Below are positions 1-5,423 of a stretch of 5,836 bases of DNA, in pieces. The position numbers and the translations under genes were made by a program. The DNA is from Lachnospiraceae bacterium. GTDB taxonomy: Bacteria > Bacillota > Clostridia > Lachnospirales > Lachnospiraceae. The notes under the pieces are model-generated. The model saw only the letters and a program-made list of their open reading frames with translations. It was not told where the DNA came from and did not search any database. The stretch's first letter is position 1; the number at the start of each line of letters is the position of its first letter. The stretch is taken from NCBI GenBank assembly GCA_003447895.1, contig DLYC01000269.1, positions 1 to 5,836 on the forward strand, read 5' to 3'.

Positions 1-118
1 TGGTAAACCTTCTGCTGCAGGAATCGCAGATCCTGCGCCTTCTGATCGAGTTATTGTCCTCCACAGGTCTTGAATCGATCACTCTCGTATCATCTTTTCC
101 GCAATAAGGGCATTTCAT
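1..118 (-). CDS. nrdR: Transcriptional repressor NrdR, N-terminal fragment
   Basis: NrdR is a zinc- and nucleotide-binding repressor of ribonucleotide reductase operons; it senses dATP/ATP through an ATP-cone domain and binds NrdR boxes upstream of nrd genes. Only the first 39 residues are in the window; the family is about 150 residues long, so the ATP-cone lies beyond the left edge. What is visible is the zinc ribbon: MKCPYCG at the start and CDSC at residues 31-34, giving the two CxxC pairs (C3/C6 and C31/C34). Between them are the family hallmarks VIDSRP (13-18) and the basic run SIRRRR (24-29), which is part of the DNA-binding face. The ATG is preceded by a Shine-Dalgarno AGAGGTGG at 123-130. 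It starts 19 bases after the pyruvate kinase stop with no promoter or terminator between, so the two are almost certainly cotranscribed. No NrdR box was seen by eye in this window. Confidence 0.95.
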   Translation of the reverse strand, partial: MKCPYCGKDDTRVIDSRPVEDNNSIRRRRICDSCSRRFT

Positions 119-137
119 AAAGCCACCTCTTTCTGTT

Positions 138-1172
138 TCAAACGGTTTTCCTCCACCGGAGTCCTTCCCGCGCTGTCTTTACAAGATATTCCGAGGCCTC
201 TACGGGATAGCGCCCCGAGGCCGACTCCCCGGTGATCATGACCGCCGAGGCCCCGTCAGCCACTGCGTTGAAAATATCGGAGACCTCCGCTCTTGTCGGC
301 AAAGGGGAGTTCTCCATACTCGCCAGCATCTGCGTGACCACCATGAACGGAACACCGGCCTTCAGGCACTTGAGGGAGATCTCCTTCTGGACATACGGAA
401 GCTCCCACAGGGGAACTGCGTTTCCCAGGTCTCCTCTCGCGATGACAAGCATGTCCGTGAGTGGGAGGATCTCGTCAACCATTTCCATCCCTGCGCGGTT
501 CTCTATTTTGGCAAAGAGCCTGCAGTGCCCTGCGCCGCTCTCGTCCATGGCCTTTCTCACTTCTCTGAGGTCCCGCGCGCCCCTCACAAAAGGCTGCATC
601 ACATCCGTGACGCCGTACGCCGCTGCCGCGCGCAGATTGAGGAGGTCCTGCCCGGTGAGGGTGCTCCCGGTGACGTTCATTCCCGAAATGGCAATGCTCT
701 TTCGGCTAAGAAGCGATCCTCCTGTCAGGACTCTGGCCCGGATCGCGCCTTCTCCCTCCTTACTCCCGATCTCAAAAGCCTCCAGGCGGATCTTTCCGTC
801 ATCGATCAGGAGGGTCATCCCTTCTTCGCAGTTTCCCGTGATCTCGGGCGGCACCGGAATCGCGCCTTCCCGTTCCCTGCCCGCGTCCGCGGAAAGAAGC
901 GTGACCTCCTGCCCCTCTCGTAGGGATGTGCCTGCCGGGATCTTTCCGATCCTCAGTTCCGGCCCCTGCATATCGATAAGAAGCGACGGCTTTACACCTT
1001 CCAGGGCGGCCGCTTCGTGAAAGGCGCTGATCATTTCCCCGCTGTCTTCCAGCGTGCCGTGCGAGAGATTCAGCCTCATTCCGGTGATGCCTTTTTCAAA
1101 CATCCTCCGCAGGATCTTGGTATCGGCGCAGGAAGGCCCCAGTGTGCCGTATATTTCCAGTTTTCTTTCCAT
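138..1172 (-). CDS. Short pyruvate kinase-like protein lacking the C-terminal domain
   Basis: This is a pyruvate kinase family protein (phosphoenolpyruvate + ADP to pyruvate + ATP, cytoplasmic). At 344 residues it is well below the usual ~470-590. Seen in order: TLGPS near the N-terminus; MRLNLSHG (32-39), matching RxNx[14 protein letters not shown] (66-76); a B domain from ~75 to 160; KIEN (222-225), with the expected catalytic Lys and acidic metal ligand; ARGDLG (245-250), with the second metal-ligand Asp; VTQMLASM (279-286), with the catalytic Thr; PTRAE (292-296); and [11 protein letters not shown]. The catalytic set is therefore intact. The chain ends just after the barrel, so the C-domain, which in many homologues carries the effector site and a tetramer interface, is absent. 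Conserved segments deviate: QPFVR where SFVR is usual, and SIAISG where GVNLPG is usual. The start is supported by GGAGG at 1182-1186. It is first in an operon with nrdR. It may be a second, unregulated isozyme or a paralogue with a changed role; there is no frameshift sign. Confidence 0.85.
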   Translation of the reverse strand: MERKLEIYGTLGPSCADTKILRRMFEKGITGMRLNLSHGTLEDSGEMISAFHEAAALEGVKPSLLIDMQGPELRIGKIPAGTSLREGQEVTLLSADAGREREGAIPVPPEITGNCEEGMTLLIDDGKIRLEAFEIGSKEGEGAIRARVLTGGSLLSRKSIAISGMNVTGSTLTGQDLLNLRAAAAYGVTDVMQPFVRGARDLREVRKAMDESGAGHCRLFAKIENRAGMEMVDEILPLTDMLVIARGDLGNAVPLWELPYVQKEISLKCLKAGVPFMVVTQMLASMENSPLPTRAEVSDIFNAVADGASAVMITGESASGRYPVEASEYLVKTAREGLRWRKTV

Positions 1173-1181
1173 TAAGCAGTG

Positions 1182-1186
1182 CCTCC
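1182..1186 (-). promoter_or_regulatory. Ribosome binding site of the pyruvate kinase-like gene
   Basis: The minus strand carries GGAGG nine bases before the ATG at 1172 (1173-1181 lie between). The spacing is at the long end of normal. No better-placed upstream ATG or GTG is seen in frame, and the N-terminus aligns with the start of the family. Confidence 0.65.
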
Positions 1187-1234
1187 GATCGCCCCCGGGA
1201 CCGGAAAGTCCGTCCGGGAGTTCCTTGTCCTCTC

Positions 1235-1243
1235 ATTCTATCA
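1235..1243 (-). promoter_or_regulatory. Candidate extended -10 promoter of the pyruvate kinase-nrdR operon
   Basis: On the minus strand TGATAGAAT (1243-1235) is an extended -10 element: TGn followed by TAGAAT, five of six matches to TATAAT. It directly follows the T-tract of the lysozyme terminator. No convincing -35 hexamer stands at the right distance, because that position falls inside the terminator stem; the TG extension may compensate. The predicted start near 1228 gives a leader of about 55 bases before the ATG at 1172. It is the only promoter-like sequence seen between the terminator and the gene. Confidence 0.5.
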
Positions 1244-1244
1244 C

Positions 1245-1301
1245 AAAAAAACAGATGCTGCCACGAGGACCCGCCTTCATACGGGCCCTCGCGGAAGCAT
1301 C
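1245..1301 (-). terminator. Intrinsic terminator of the lysozyme gene
   Basis: The minus-strand RNA folds into a hairpin with 20-base arms at 1301-1282 and 1273-1254 and an 8-base loop, followed by CTG and seven T's (1251-1245). Seventeen arm positions are Watson-Crick pairs, two are G-U wobbles and one is a U-C mismatch. On the plus strand the wobbles would be A-C mismatches, so the structure is built for minus-strand transcripts. It ends the message of the wall lysozyme, whose stop codon is 65 bases upstream. Confidence 0.9.
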
Positions 1302-1337
1302 TTCCATTTCCGCCAATCTTCGCGCTCATTTGCGCAT

Positions 1338-1354
1338 CAGGGGGACATCCCCTG
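1338..1354 (-). other. Small GC-rich hairpin in the lysozyme 3' untranslated region
   Basis: CAGGGG and CCCCTG form a perfect 6-bp inverted repeat around a 5-base loop, 12 bases after the lysozyme stop codon. No T-tract follows, so it is not a terminator by itself. Together with a weaker GCGC/GCGC stem just downstream and the large terminator, the lysozyme message ends in three successive hairpins. It may protect the 3' end of the RNA; no known RNA family is recognised. Confidence 0.45.
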
Positions 1355-1366
1355 TACTGTATCCGT

Positions 1367-2614
1367 TTATTGGGCACTGCCTGTGGCATCCGCGCCCTCA
1401 AAGACGATCTTATCTGCTCCGCCTTCCCCTTTTCCGGCACCGTCCATTGTCAGTCCGTCGCTGCCCTGGGTTCCGACATCAAGCTTAGTGGTGTCGATCG
1501 TGTTGCCTTCAACGGCATTACTGGGGTTCAGGTCGCCTGCCTTGACTTCCGTCTCCTGCCCGGGCGTTGCCACTGCGGCCGCCGAGCTCTGGGAATCCGA
1601 TCCCGCGTTCTGGATGGACTGGGCAATATCGGAAATATTGTCCGGCAGCGGTACGGGATCGGCCGCCGGCGCGTTCACCGAGGTCTCAGGCTCGATCTCT
1701 TTTTCCGCGAACAGGCTCTGGATATCGGCATCCGTGGTCTCCGCCTTGTCATTAAAGGAATTGATGCTCTCCAGCTTTCCGTTCGAATCCAGGAAATACA
1801 TCTTGCCGTCATCCTCGATCCAGCCGACCTGCATGGCACCGGTTTCTTCGTCAAAGTAATAGGTGCTGTTTCCGATCGTCACCCATCCGTACTGAAGGAT
1901 TCCGTCCTCATCCGAAAAATAGGAGGAGCCCTCTGCCGAGAAGAGTCCGGTCTTCAAAATACCGTCCTGGTCAAGATAATACCTGTCGCCGTCCAGATCC
2001 AGCCATCCGTAATGGATCGTGCCGTCCGTATAGTGGTAGACGCGTCCGTATTCCGTATCCAGCCACTGGTCGTAGGCGTACAGCTTGTACCTGTACCAAT
2101 AAGTTCCGGTAGCAAGGGACCCTCTGCTCGAGGACTGGCCGCCTCTGTCCGCCGGCCTCTCAAAGTCATAGCAGAACCGGTAGGCCGCATTGTAGGCCCC
2201 CTCGCTGGAATTGTCTACACTCATCAGATAATTGTAGATTCCCGGATAGTAGGTCCTCAGTTCATAGGCAAGAAAGGACAGCTGTCCGTGCAAAGATTCA
2301 TAGTCAAAGCCATTGCTGTCGCAGTAGGATTCAAGCCCCCAGCGGCGCCCGCCTGTCCACTGACAGATTCCGTAGCTCCCCGCTGAATTGAGGGCACCCG
2401 GGTGGAAATTGGATTCATGCCGTATATTCGCCATGATCCCGCACGCGGCAGCAACATTAAAGCCAAGTGTATCCGTCAGATAGAAGAAAGCGTCATCCTC
2501 TGCGCTCATAGCCTTCGCGGGTAAGCTGGGAGCCAATGCAGTTACGGAGATCGCGACAGCTGTGGCCATCACCGCAAAAGCCTTGACAAATCGTAATACG
2601 GCACTGTTTTTCAT
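1367..2614 (-). CDS. Secreted cell-wall lysozyme with phage-tail-lysozyme domain and wall-binding repeats
   Basis: This is a predicted exported peptidoglycan hydrolase of 415 residues. Residues 1-35 are a classical signal peptide: K2, R8 and K11, a hydrophobic core at 12-29, and an AKA cleavage site at 33-35. Residues ~42-150 match the phage tail lysozyme family (PF18013 type): FNVAAACGIMANIRHESNF followed by SYGICQWTGGRRWGL. The likely catalytic acid is E67 of RHES. Residues ~190-283 hold four aromatic/Gly repeats of about 20 residues resembling choline/glucan-binding wall repeats. The last ~130 residues are rich in D, E, S, T, A and G, with no sortase motif or membrane segment, so retention would rely on the repeats. 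The ATG at 2614 was chosen because GGAG lies 6 bases upstream, it gives a proper signal peptide, and the more upstream in-frame ATG at 2737 lies upstream of the promoter. It has its own promoter and terminator. Family assignment is from motif memory, not a search; cleavage could be muramidase-type but is unproven. Confidence 0.88.
   Translation of the reverse strand: MKNSAVLRFVKAFAVMATAVAISVTALAPSLPAKAMSAEDDAFFYLTDTLGFNVAAACGIMANIRHESNFHPGALNSAGSYGICQWTGGRRWGLESYCDSNGFDYESLHGQLSFLAYELRTYYPGIYNYLMSVDNSSEGAYNAAYRFCYDFERPADRGGQSSSRGSLATGTYWYRYKLYAYDQWLDTEYGRVYHYTDGTIHYGWLDLDGDRYYLDQDGILKTGLFSAEGSSYFSDEDGILQYGWVTIGNSTYYFDEETGAMQVGWIEDDGKMYFLDSNGKLESINSFNDKAETTDADIQSLFAEKEIEPETSVNAPAADPVPLPDNISDIAQSIQNAGSDSQSSAAAVATPGQETEVKAGDLNPSNAVEGNTIDTTKLDVGTQGSDGLTMDGAGKGEGGADKIVFEGADATGSAQ
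1766..2047 (-). repeat. Four tandem cell-wall-binding repeats within the lysozyme gene
   Basis: Encoded residues ~190-283 show a period of 20-21 residues. The repeated landmark is Gly followed by Trp (Leu in unit 2) at 203, 223, 243 and 264, each followed by an aromatic pair or triplet (RYYL, SYF, TYYF, MYFL) and then D.(D/E)G. The pattern resembles choline-binding/glucan-binding repeats (PF01473/PF19127 type). The units are diverged at the DNA level, so this is an old duplication. Whether the ligand is choline, another teichoic acid substituent or glycan cannot be told from sequence. Confidence 0.8.
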
Positions 2615-2620
2615 GTGAAT

Positions 2621-2624
2621 CTCC
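2621..2624 (-). promoter_or_regulatory. Ribosome binding site deciding the lysozyme start
   Basis: GGAG stands 6 bases upstream of the ATG at 2614. The neighbouring in-frame ATG four codons earlier overlaps this site and has no comparable Shine-Dalgarno of its own. This, with the signal peptide that follows, fixes the start. Confidence 0.75.
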
Positions 2625-2692
2625 ATTGTTCCCGGTTCCTGATTTCCTGAATATCTGCGCCTTACAGACATCAGTTTTCCAACAACAGGATT

Positions 2693-2721
2693 ATTATAAA
2701 TAGTTAATTTCCAACTTGCAA
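2693..2721 (-). promoter_or_regulatory. Sigma-A-type promoter of the lysozyme gene
   Basis: On the minus strand the -35 TTGCAA (2721-2716) and a perfect -10 TATAAT (2698-2693) are separated by exactly 17 bases in an AT-rich setting. The predicted start near 2686 leaves a leader of about 70 bases before the ATG at 2614. In that leader I see no riboswitch consensus. The upstream flank 2735-2791 is strongly AT-rich, which could act as an UP-like element or simply as the end of the previous transcript. Confidence 0.85.
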
Positions 2722-2791
2722 TGAAGATGTCACGCATTTGAAATCATTTAATAAAAAATACGCAAATTTTATAAATATTTTATTTTTAGGA

Positions 2792-5158
2792 TCAATATCC
2801 GCCGATCTCACTCTGGTCCTGCGCCGACTCGGCCGCTTTTTCCAGGTCTGCCACGTCGATGCGCTTGGGGTCAAGCCCCATATAGGTGTTGAATTCGACG
2901 CTGTCCGCCACCCGGCTGTGCTCCGTATCATAGACAACGAAATTTAGTCCGATCCTCTGGATCGCGTATTCCGTGCCGCCGATCTTGATCGAACACGTGA
3001 GGTACCGCCCTGCGCCTCCGCCGGCGCCGCTGCGTCCGCCCTGGCTGATCAGAGAGTATTCGGTTCCGTCCGCGAGGACTCCGGTATAACTCAGTTCCTC
3101 TTCTCCCATCTTTTCGATCACCCGGCCGGGTTCGACCACGGCATAGTAGCTCCACCTGTAGTGGCCCCTCAGGTCTTCCTTAAGTCCCAGGTTCCAGAGG
3201 CGCCTGCAGATCTCATCGTTTAAGGAGTGCGACCCGTCGTCCCTGAGTGCGATCAGGACCGTGTACTCAGGAAACTCCGCCAGGGCGTCCAGGTATTCGC
3301 AGATCTCCGTCCTCTTCAGATAGAGGTTTCCCGTCATGGTCGCCACATGATAGCCGCGTCCGGAATTGCCGGTGACCACTGCGGTCAACTGCGCGTCTGT
3401 GTAATCAAAGGCGTTCAGGTCCAGCTTTGCCTGGTACAGTCCCTCTTCCTGTTCCTCCATCGGGACCGTCTTCTTGTAAGAGCCGGAGAGTTCCTCGACC
3501 TCAAGCGCGACTTTCCCGTATTCTTCAATGATATTCTCGATATTCGAGACGCGGATCTCCATGGTATGCCTGTCCTTGTCGATCCCGGCCATCTCCATTA
3601 CGGCGCTCGGAAGCTTCCCCTGCGCCTTAAGGAGATCTTCGTCATAAATATCGATGTCCGCAAGTTCGATCATAAAGTTGGACCGCTTCTCCATCTCTGA
3701 AGAGGCCTCCTCGAACCCGTACTTTTCGATCAGCGTCTCCTGATCCGAATAGAGGTTTGTCCCAAGGCCCAGGCGGTCCCCCTCGATCTTGCATCCCATC
3801 GCCGCGAGCGTAGTCGGGTACTGGTCAAAGGTCGTGTACTCTCTGTGCTTTCCGGGATTGGGATTTTGAACAGCCGAGTTGATAAAGTTTGTATACACTC
3901 TTCTTCTGTAGTCGCCCGGAACGCCGTTGCAGAAATCGCTGTCCATCGTCGTGTGATCTCCGCACAGGACGATCGTAGTGTTCTCATAAAAGTCCTGCTG
4001 CCGGATCCATTCGACGAAGGCGCTCACCTGCCGGCTCGAGCAGGCCATGACATTGGCGTAATTGTTGTCCGGGTATTCTTCCTTACACAGGTCACAGAAA
4101 TAGCCGTCCTCAAAGTGCGTGTCAACGGTCAAAAGAGTGAGGTTAAAGGGCTCTCCGGCCGCCGCGAGGTCCGTCAGCTCCTTCTGCGCGGCGCTGAAGA
4201 GCTTTTGGTCCTCCATTCCCCAAAAGACATAATAATCACTTGGGATCACGCCCTCGGAGACAGCCCAGTTGTAGTCTTTGATCTCATACTCCCCGTGAGA
4301 GGTAAAGTAGAGCCTTCTTCCCCCGAAAGTCGCGTTGGAGCCGAGCATCAGGACATTGGTATAGCCCTCCTTCTTCAGAACATCCCCGATCCCGGTCACT
4401 TTCCGGAAAAAGGAATCCTGGGTGTTCATCTTGTTGAAGGACCCCCGGCTGTCCGAGAACCCCTCCCCGAGGTCGATCTTTAAGGGAAGACCGGCCGACT
4501 GCGCGAACATCCCGCCCATCGTAAATGTGGTTCCCGGAAGGACCTGCCCTCCGTTTAAGATCCCCTCTTTCCCGGAGAAGCACTCCCCTTCTTTGCAGAG
4601 GTCCGTCAGCTCGGGAATGTTGTTGTAGTCAAAGGCGCCGCCGGACTCTGTGTCGGCATAGGTCATCTCCATCGACTCCAGATAAATATAGACAAGATTT
4701 CTCTTCTTTTCCGGAAAAGTGATCCTGACATCGGCAGGGTCCACATAGTTGTCCTCTATAAAAGTCGATCCGTCCATCTGGTTTTTTAAGTAGTTGCCGA
4801 GATCCAGCCGCGTCCAGGCGGTAGAGAGCGTGACGGCGACCGCGGCCACAGAAGTGACGGCGCTGCAAAAGAGCACTGTTTTCCCCCGGTTTCTCTTCGT
4901 GCTGCCCAGATAGAGCAGAACCGTCAGAGTGGTGAGAAGAAGCGCCGGGAGGACGCTCTGAAGGACGCCCCTTAAGATGATCCCGTCCCCGGTCCCTTCC
5001 AGCGGCGCCCTGAGCTGGAACATCATCTCGTCCATTCGAAGGCCGCGCCAGGTCCGAAAGGCCCAGATCGCCAGAAACGCCAGGATCCACGCAGCCATCG
5101 AGAGCACTATGGTGCCGATGAGCGCGGCTGTTTTCTTTTTATTCTGATTCTTTTTCAT
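2792..5158 (-). CDS. Membrane-anchored LTA synthase/phosphoglycerol transferase family protein with ILEI-like C-terminal domain
   Basis: This 788-residue protein belongs to the alkaline-phosphatase-superfamily sulfatase group that includes LtaS and OpgB, which move glycerol phosphate from phosphatidylglycerol onto polymers outside the membrane. Three hydrophobic segments (~11-34, 58-84, 94-113) anchor it, where LtaS has five. The catalytic domain spans ~150-480: NLVYIYLES with metal ligand E161; LPGTTFTMGGMFAQ with probable nucleophile T211, closer to OpgB than to the GKTS of LtaS; VDTHFED with H348; and CGDHTTMD with D401/H402. Family metal-site residues thus appear present. Residues ~530-610 look like a beta-rich linker. 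Residues ~615-765 resemble an ILEI/FAM3 domain in swapped order, with DDGSHSLNDE (640-649) first and GLNFVVYD (737-744) last. A Gly-rich loop (705-718) lies between. The start is supported by GGAG at 5164-5167, 5 bases upstream. It has its own promoter, and the lysozyme gene lies downstream. The acceptor polymer cannot be named from sequence. Confidence 0.88.
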   Translation of the reverse strand: MKKNQNKKKTAALIGTIVLSMAAWILAFLAIWAFRTWRGLRMDEMMFQLRAPLEGTGDGIILRGVLQSVLPALLLTTLTVLLYLGSTKRNRGKTVLFCSAVTSVAAVAVTLSTAWTRLDLGNYLKNQMDGSTFIEDNYVDPADVRITFPEKKRNLVYIYLESMEMTYADTESGGAFDYNNIPELTDLCKEGECFSGKEGILNGGQVLPGTTFTMGGMFAQSAGLPLKIDLGEGFSDSRGSFNKMNTQDSFFRKVTGIGDVLKKEGYTNVLMLGSNATFGGRRLYFTSHGEYEIKDYNWAVSEGVIPSDYYVFWGMEDQKLFSAAQKELTDLAAAGEPFNLTLLTVDTHFEDGYFCDLCKEEYPDNNYANVMACSSRQVSAFVEWIRQQDFYENTTIVLCGDHTTMDSDFCNGVPGDYRRRVYTNFINSAVQNPNPGKHREYTTFDQYPTTLAAMGCKIEGDRLGLGTNLYSDQETLIEKYGFEEASSEMEKRSNFMIELADIDIYDEDLLKAQGKLPSAVMEMAGIDKDRHTMEIRVSNIENIIEEYGKVALEVEELSGSYKKTVPMEEQEEGLYQAKLDLNAFDYTDAQLTAVVTGNSGRGYHVATMTGNLYLKRTEICEYLDALAEFPEYTVLIALRDDGSHSLNDEICRRLWNLGLKEDLRGHYRWSYYAVVEPGRVIEKMGEEELSYTGVLADGTEYSLISQGGRSGAGGGAGRYLTCSIKIGGTEYAIQRIGLNFVVYDTEHSRVADSVEFNTYMGLDPKRIDVADLEKAAESAQDQSEIGGY

Positions 5159-5196
5159 AAAAGCTCCGTAAACAAATCTATTAGATACACCAAACT

Positions 5197-5225
5197 ATTA
5201 TAGGCTTGACTTTCTCCGGAATCAA
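5197..5225 (-). promoter_or_regulatory. Sigma-A-type promoter of the LTA-synthase-like gene
   Basis: On the minus strand the -35 TTGATT (5225-5220) and perfect -10 TATAAT (5202-5197) are 17 bases apart. The predicted start near 5190 gives a leader of about 30 bases to the ATG at 5158, containing the GGAG Shine-Dalgarno. It lies downstream of the tRNA hairpin, so the gene is probably transcribed independently of the tRNA. Confidence 0.82.
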
Positions 5226-5252
5226 ACCATTTTGGACAAATGACATAAAGAA

Positions 5253-5299
5253 ATCCCGTAAATATAAGGTTTGTCTGCTTTCCCTTATATTTACGGGAT
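5253..5299 (-). terminator. Perfect 17-bp hairpin after tRNA-Gly, probable terminator
   Basis: Arms 5253-5269 and 5283-5299 are perfect inverted complements of 17 bases around a 13-base loop. On the minus strand the stem is followed by TTTCTTTATG, an interrupted T-tract; the plus-strand side shows no T-run. It begins 11 bases after the tRNA 3' end and fits a terminator of the tRNA transcript. The stem is AT-rich in its loop-proximal half and the T-tract is imperfect, so partial readthrough into the next gene is possible. Confidence 0.72.
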
Positions 5300-5309
5300 C
5301 TTCCGTCAG

Positions 5310-5380
5310 AGCAGGTAGCGGGAATCGAACCCGTCTCTCCAGCTTGGGAAGCTGGCATACTACCGATGTACTATACCTGC
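5310..5380 (-). tRNA. tRNA-Gly, anticodon CCC
   Basis: The minus strand folds as a full cloverleaf of 71 bases including the discriminator. The acceptor stem GCAGGTA/TACCTGC is perfect, with a D arm GTAC/GTAT around ATCGGTA, an anticodon stem CCAGC/GCTGG with loop TTCCCAA (anticodon CCC, reads GGG), a 4-base variable loop AGAG, and a T arm with loop TTCGATT. The discriminator is U, as usual in bacterial glycine tRNAs. CCA is not encoded and must be added post-transcriptionally. The only irregularity is an A-C mismatch at the outermost T-stem pair (49-65). The gene stands alone, with its own promoter and hairpin. Confidence 0.96.
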
Positions 5381-5395
5381 GTGTTAACGATATAT

Positions 5396-5423
5396 ATTAT
5401 AACAAAAAAATCGGGCTTTGCAA
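5396..5423 (-). promoter_or_regulatory. Promoter of tRNA-Gly, nested in the upstream terminator
   Basis: On the minus strand the -35 TTGCAA (5423-5418) and -10 TATAAT (5401-5396) are 16 bases apart, and TGT before TATAAT gives an extended -10. The predicted start is near 5389, about 9 bases before the mature tRNA. The -35 lies in the 3' arm of the sugar kinase terminator, and the spacer contains its T-tract, so one short stretch ends one transcript and starts the next. Confidence 0.82.

Noticed and set aside
232..1020. A 262-codon open frame on the plus strand opposite pyruvate kinase
   Set aside because: The opposite strand encodes clear pyruvate kinase motifs throughout; this frame is Ser/Arg/Pro rich with no family resemblance.
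1142..2386. A 414-codon open frame on the plus strand opposite the lysozyme gene
   Set aside because: The translation is low-quality (V/I/R/G rich without motifs), has no Shine-Dalgarno, and runs over the minus-strand terminator, the signal-peptide gene's coding region and the pyruvate kinase start. It is open because of the third-position GC bias of the real gene.
2615..2692. Riboswitch in the lysozyme leader
   Set aside because: The ~70-base leader is short for a c-di-AMP (ydaO) switch and shows no recognisable consensus of that or the c-di-GMP class, and no terminator or sequestering hairpin over the Shine-Dalgarno.
2615..2737. Longer N-terminus for the lysozyme from an ATG at 2737
   Set aside because: That ATG lies upstream of the -35 and -10 elements at 2693-2721, has no Shine-Dalgarno, and would bury the signal peptide behind 41 residues.
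2735..2791. Terminator after the LTA-synthase-like gene
   Set aside because: The region is very AT-rich and has only a weak AAAAATA/TATTTTT pairing without a GC stem. I could not support an intrinsic terminator, so readthrough into the lysozyme gene is left open.
5155..5358. A 67-codon minus-strand frame across the tRNA gene and LTA-synthase promoter
   Set aside because: It overlaps the tRNA, a hairpin and a near-consensus promoter, and has no protein-like features.
5310..5380. tRNA as an integration site of a mobile element
   Set aside because: No integrase, no direct repeat of the tRNA 3' end and no foreign-looking cargo is seen in the window.
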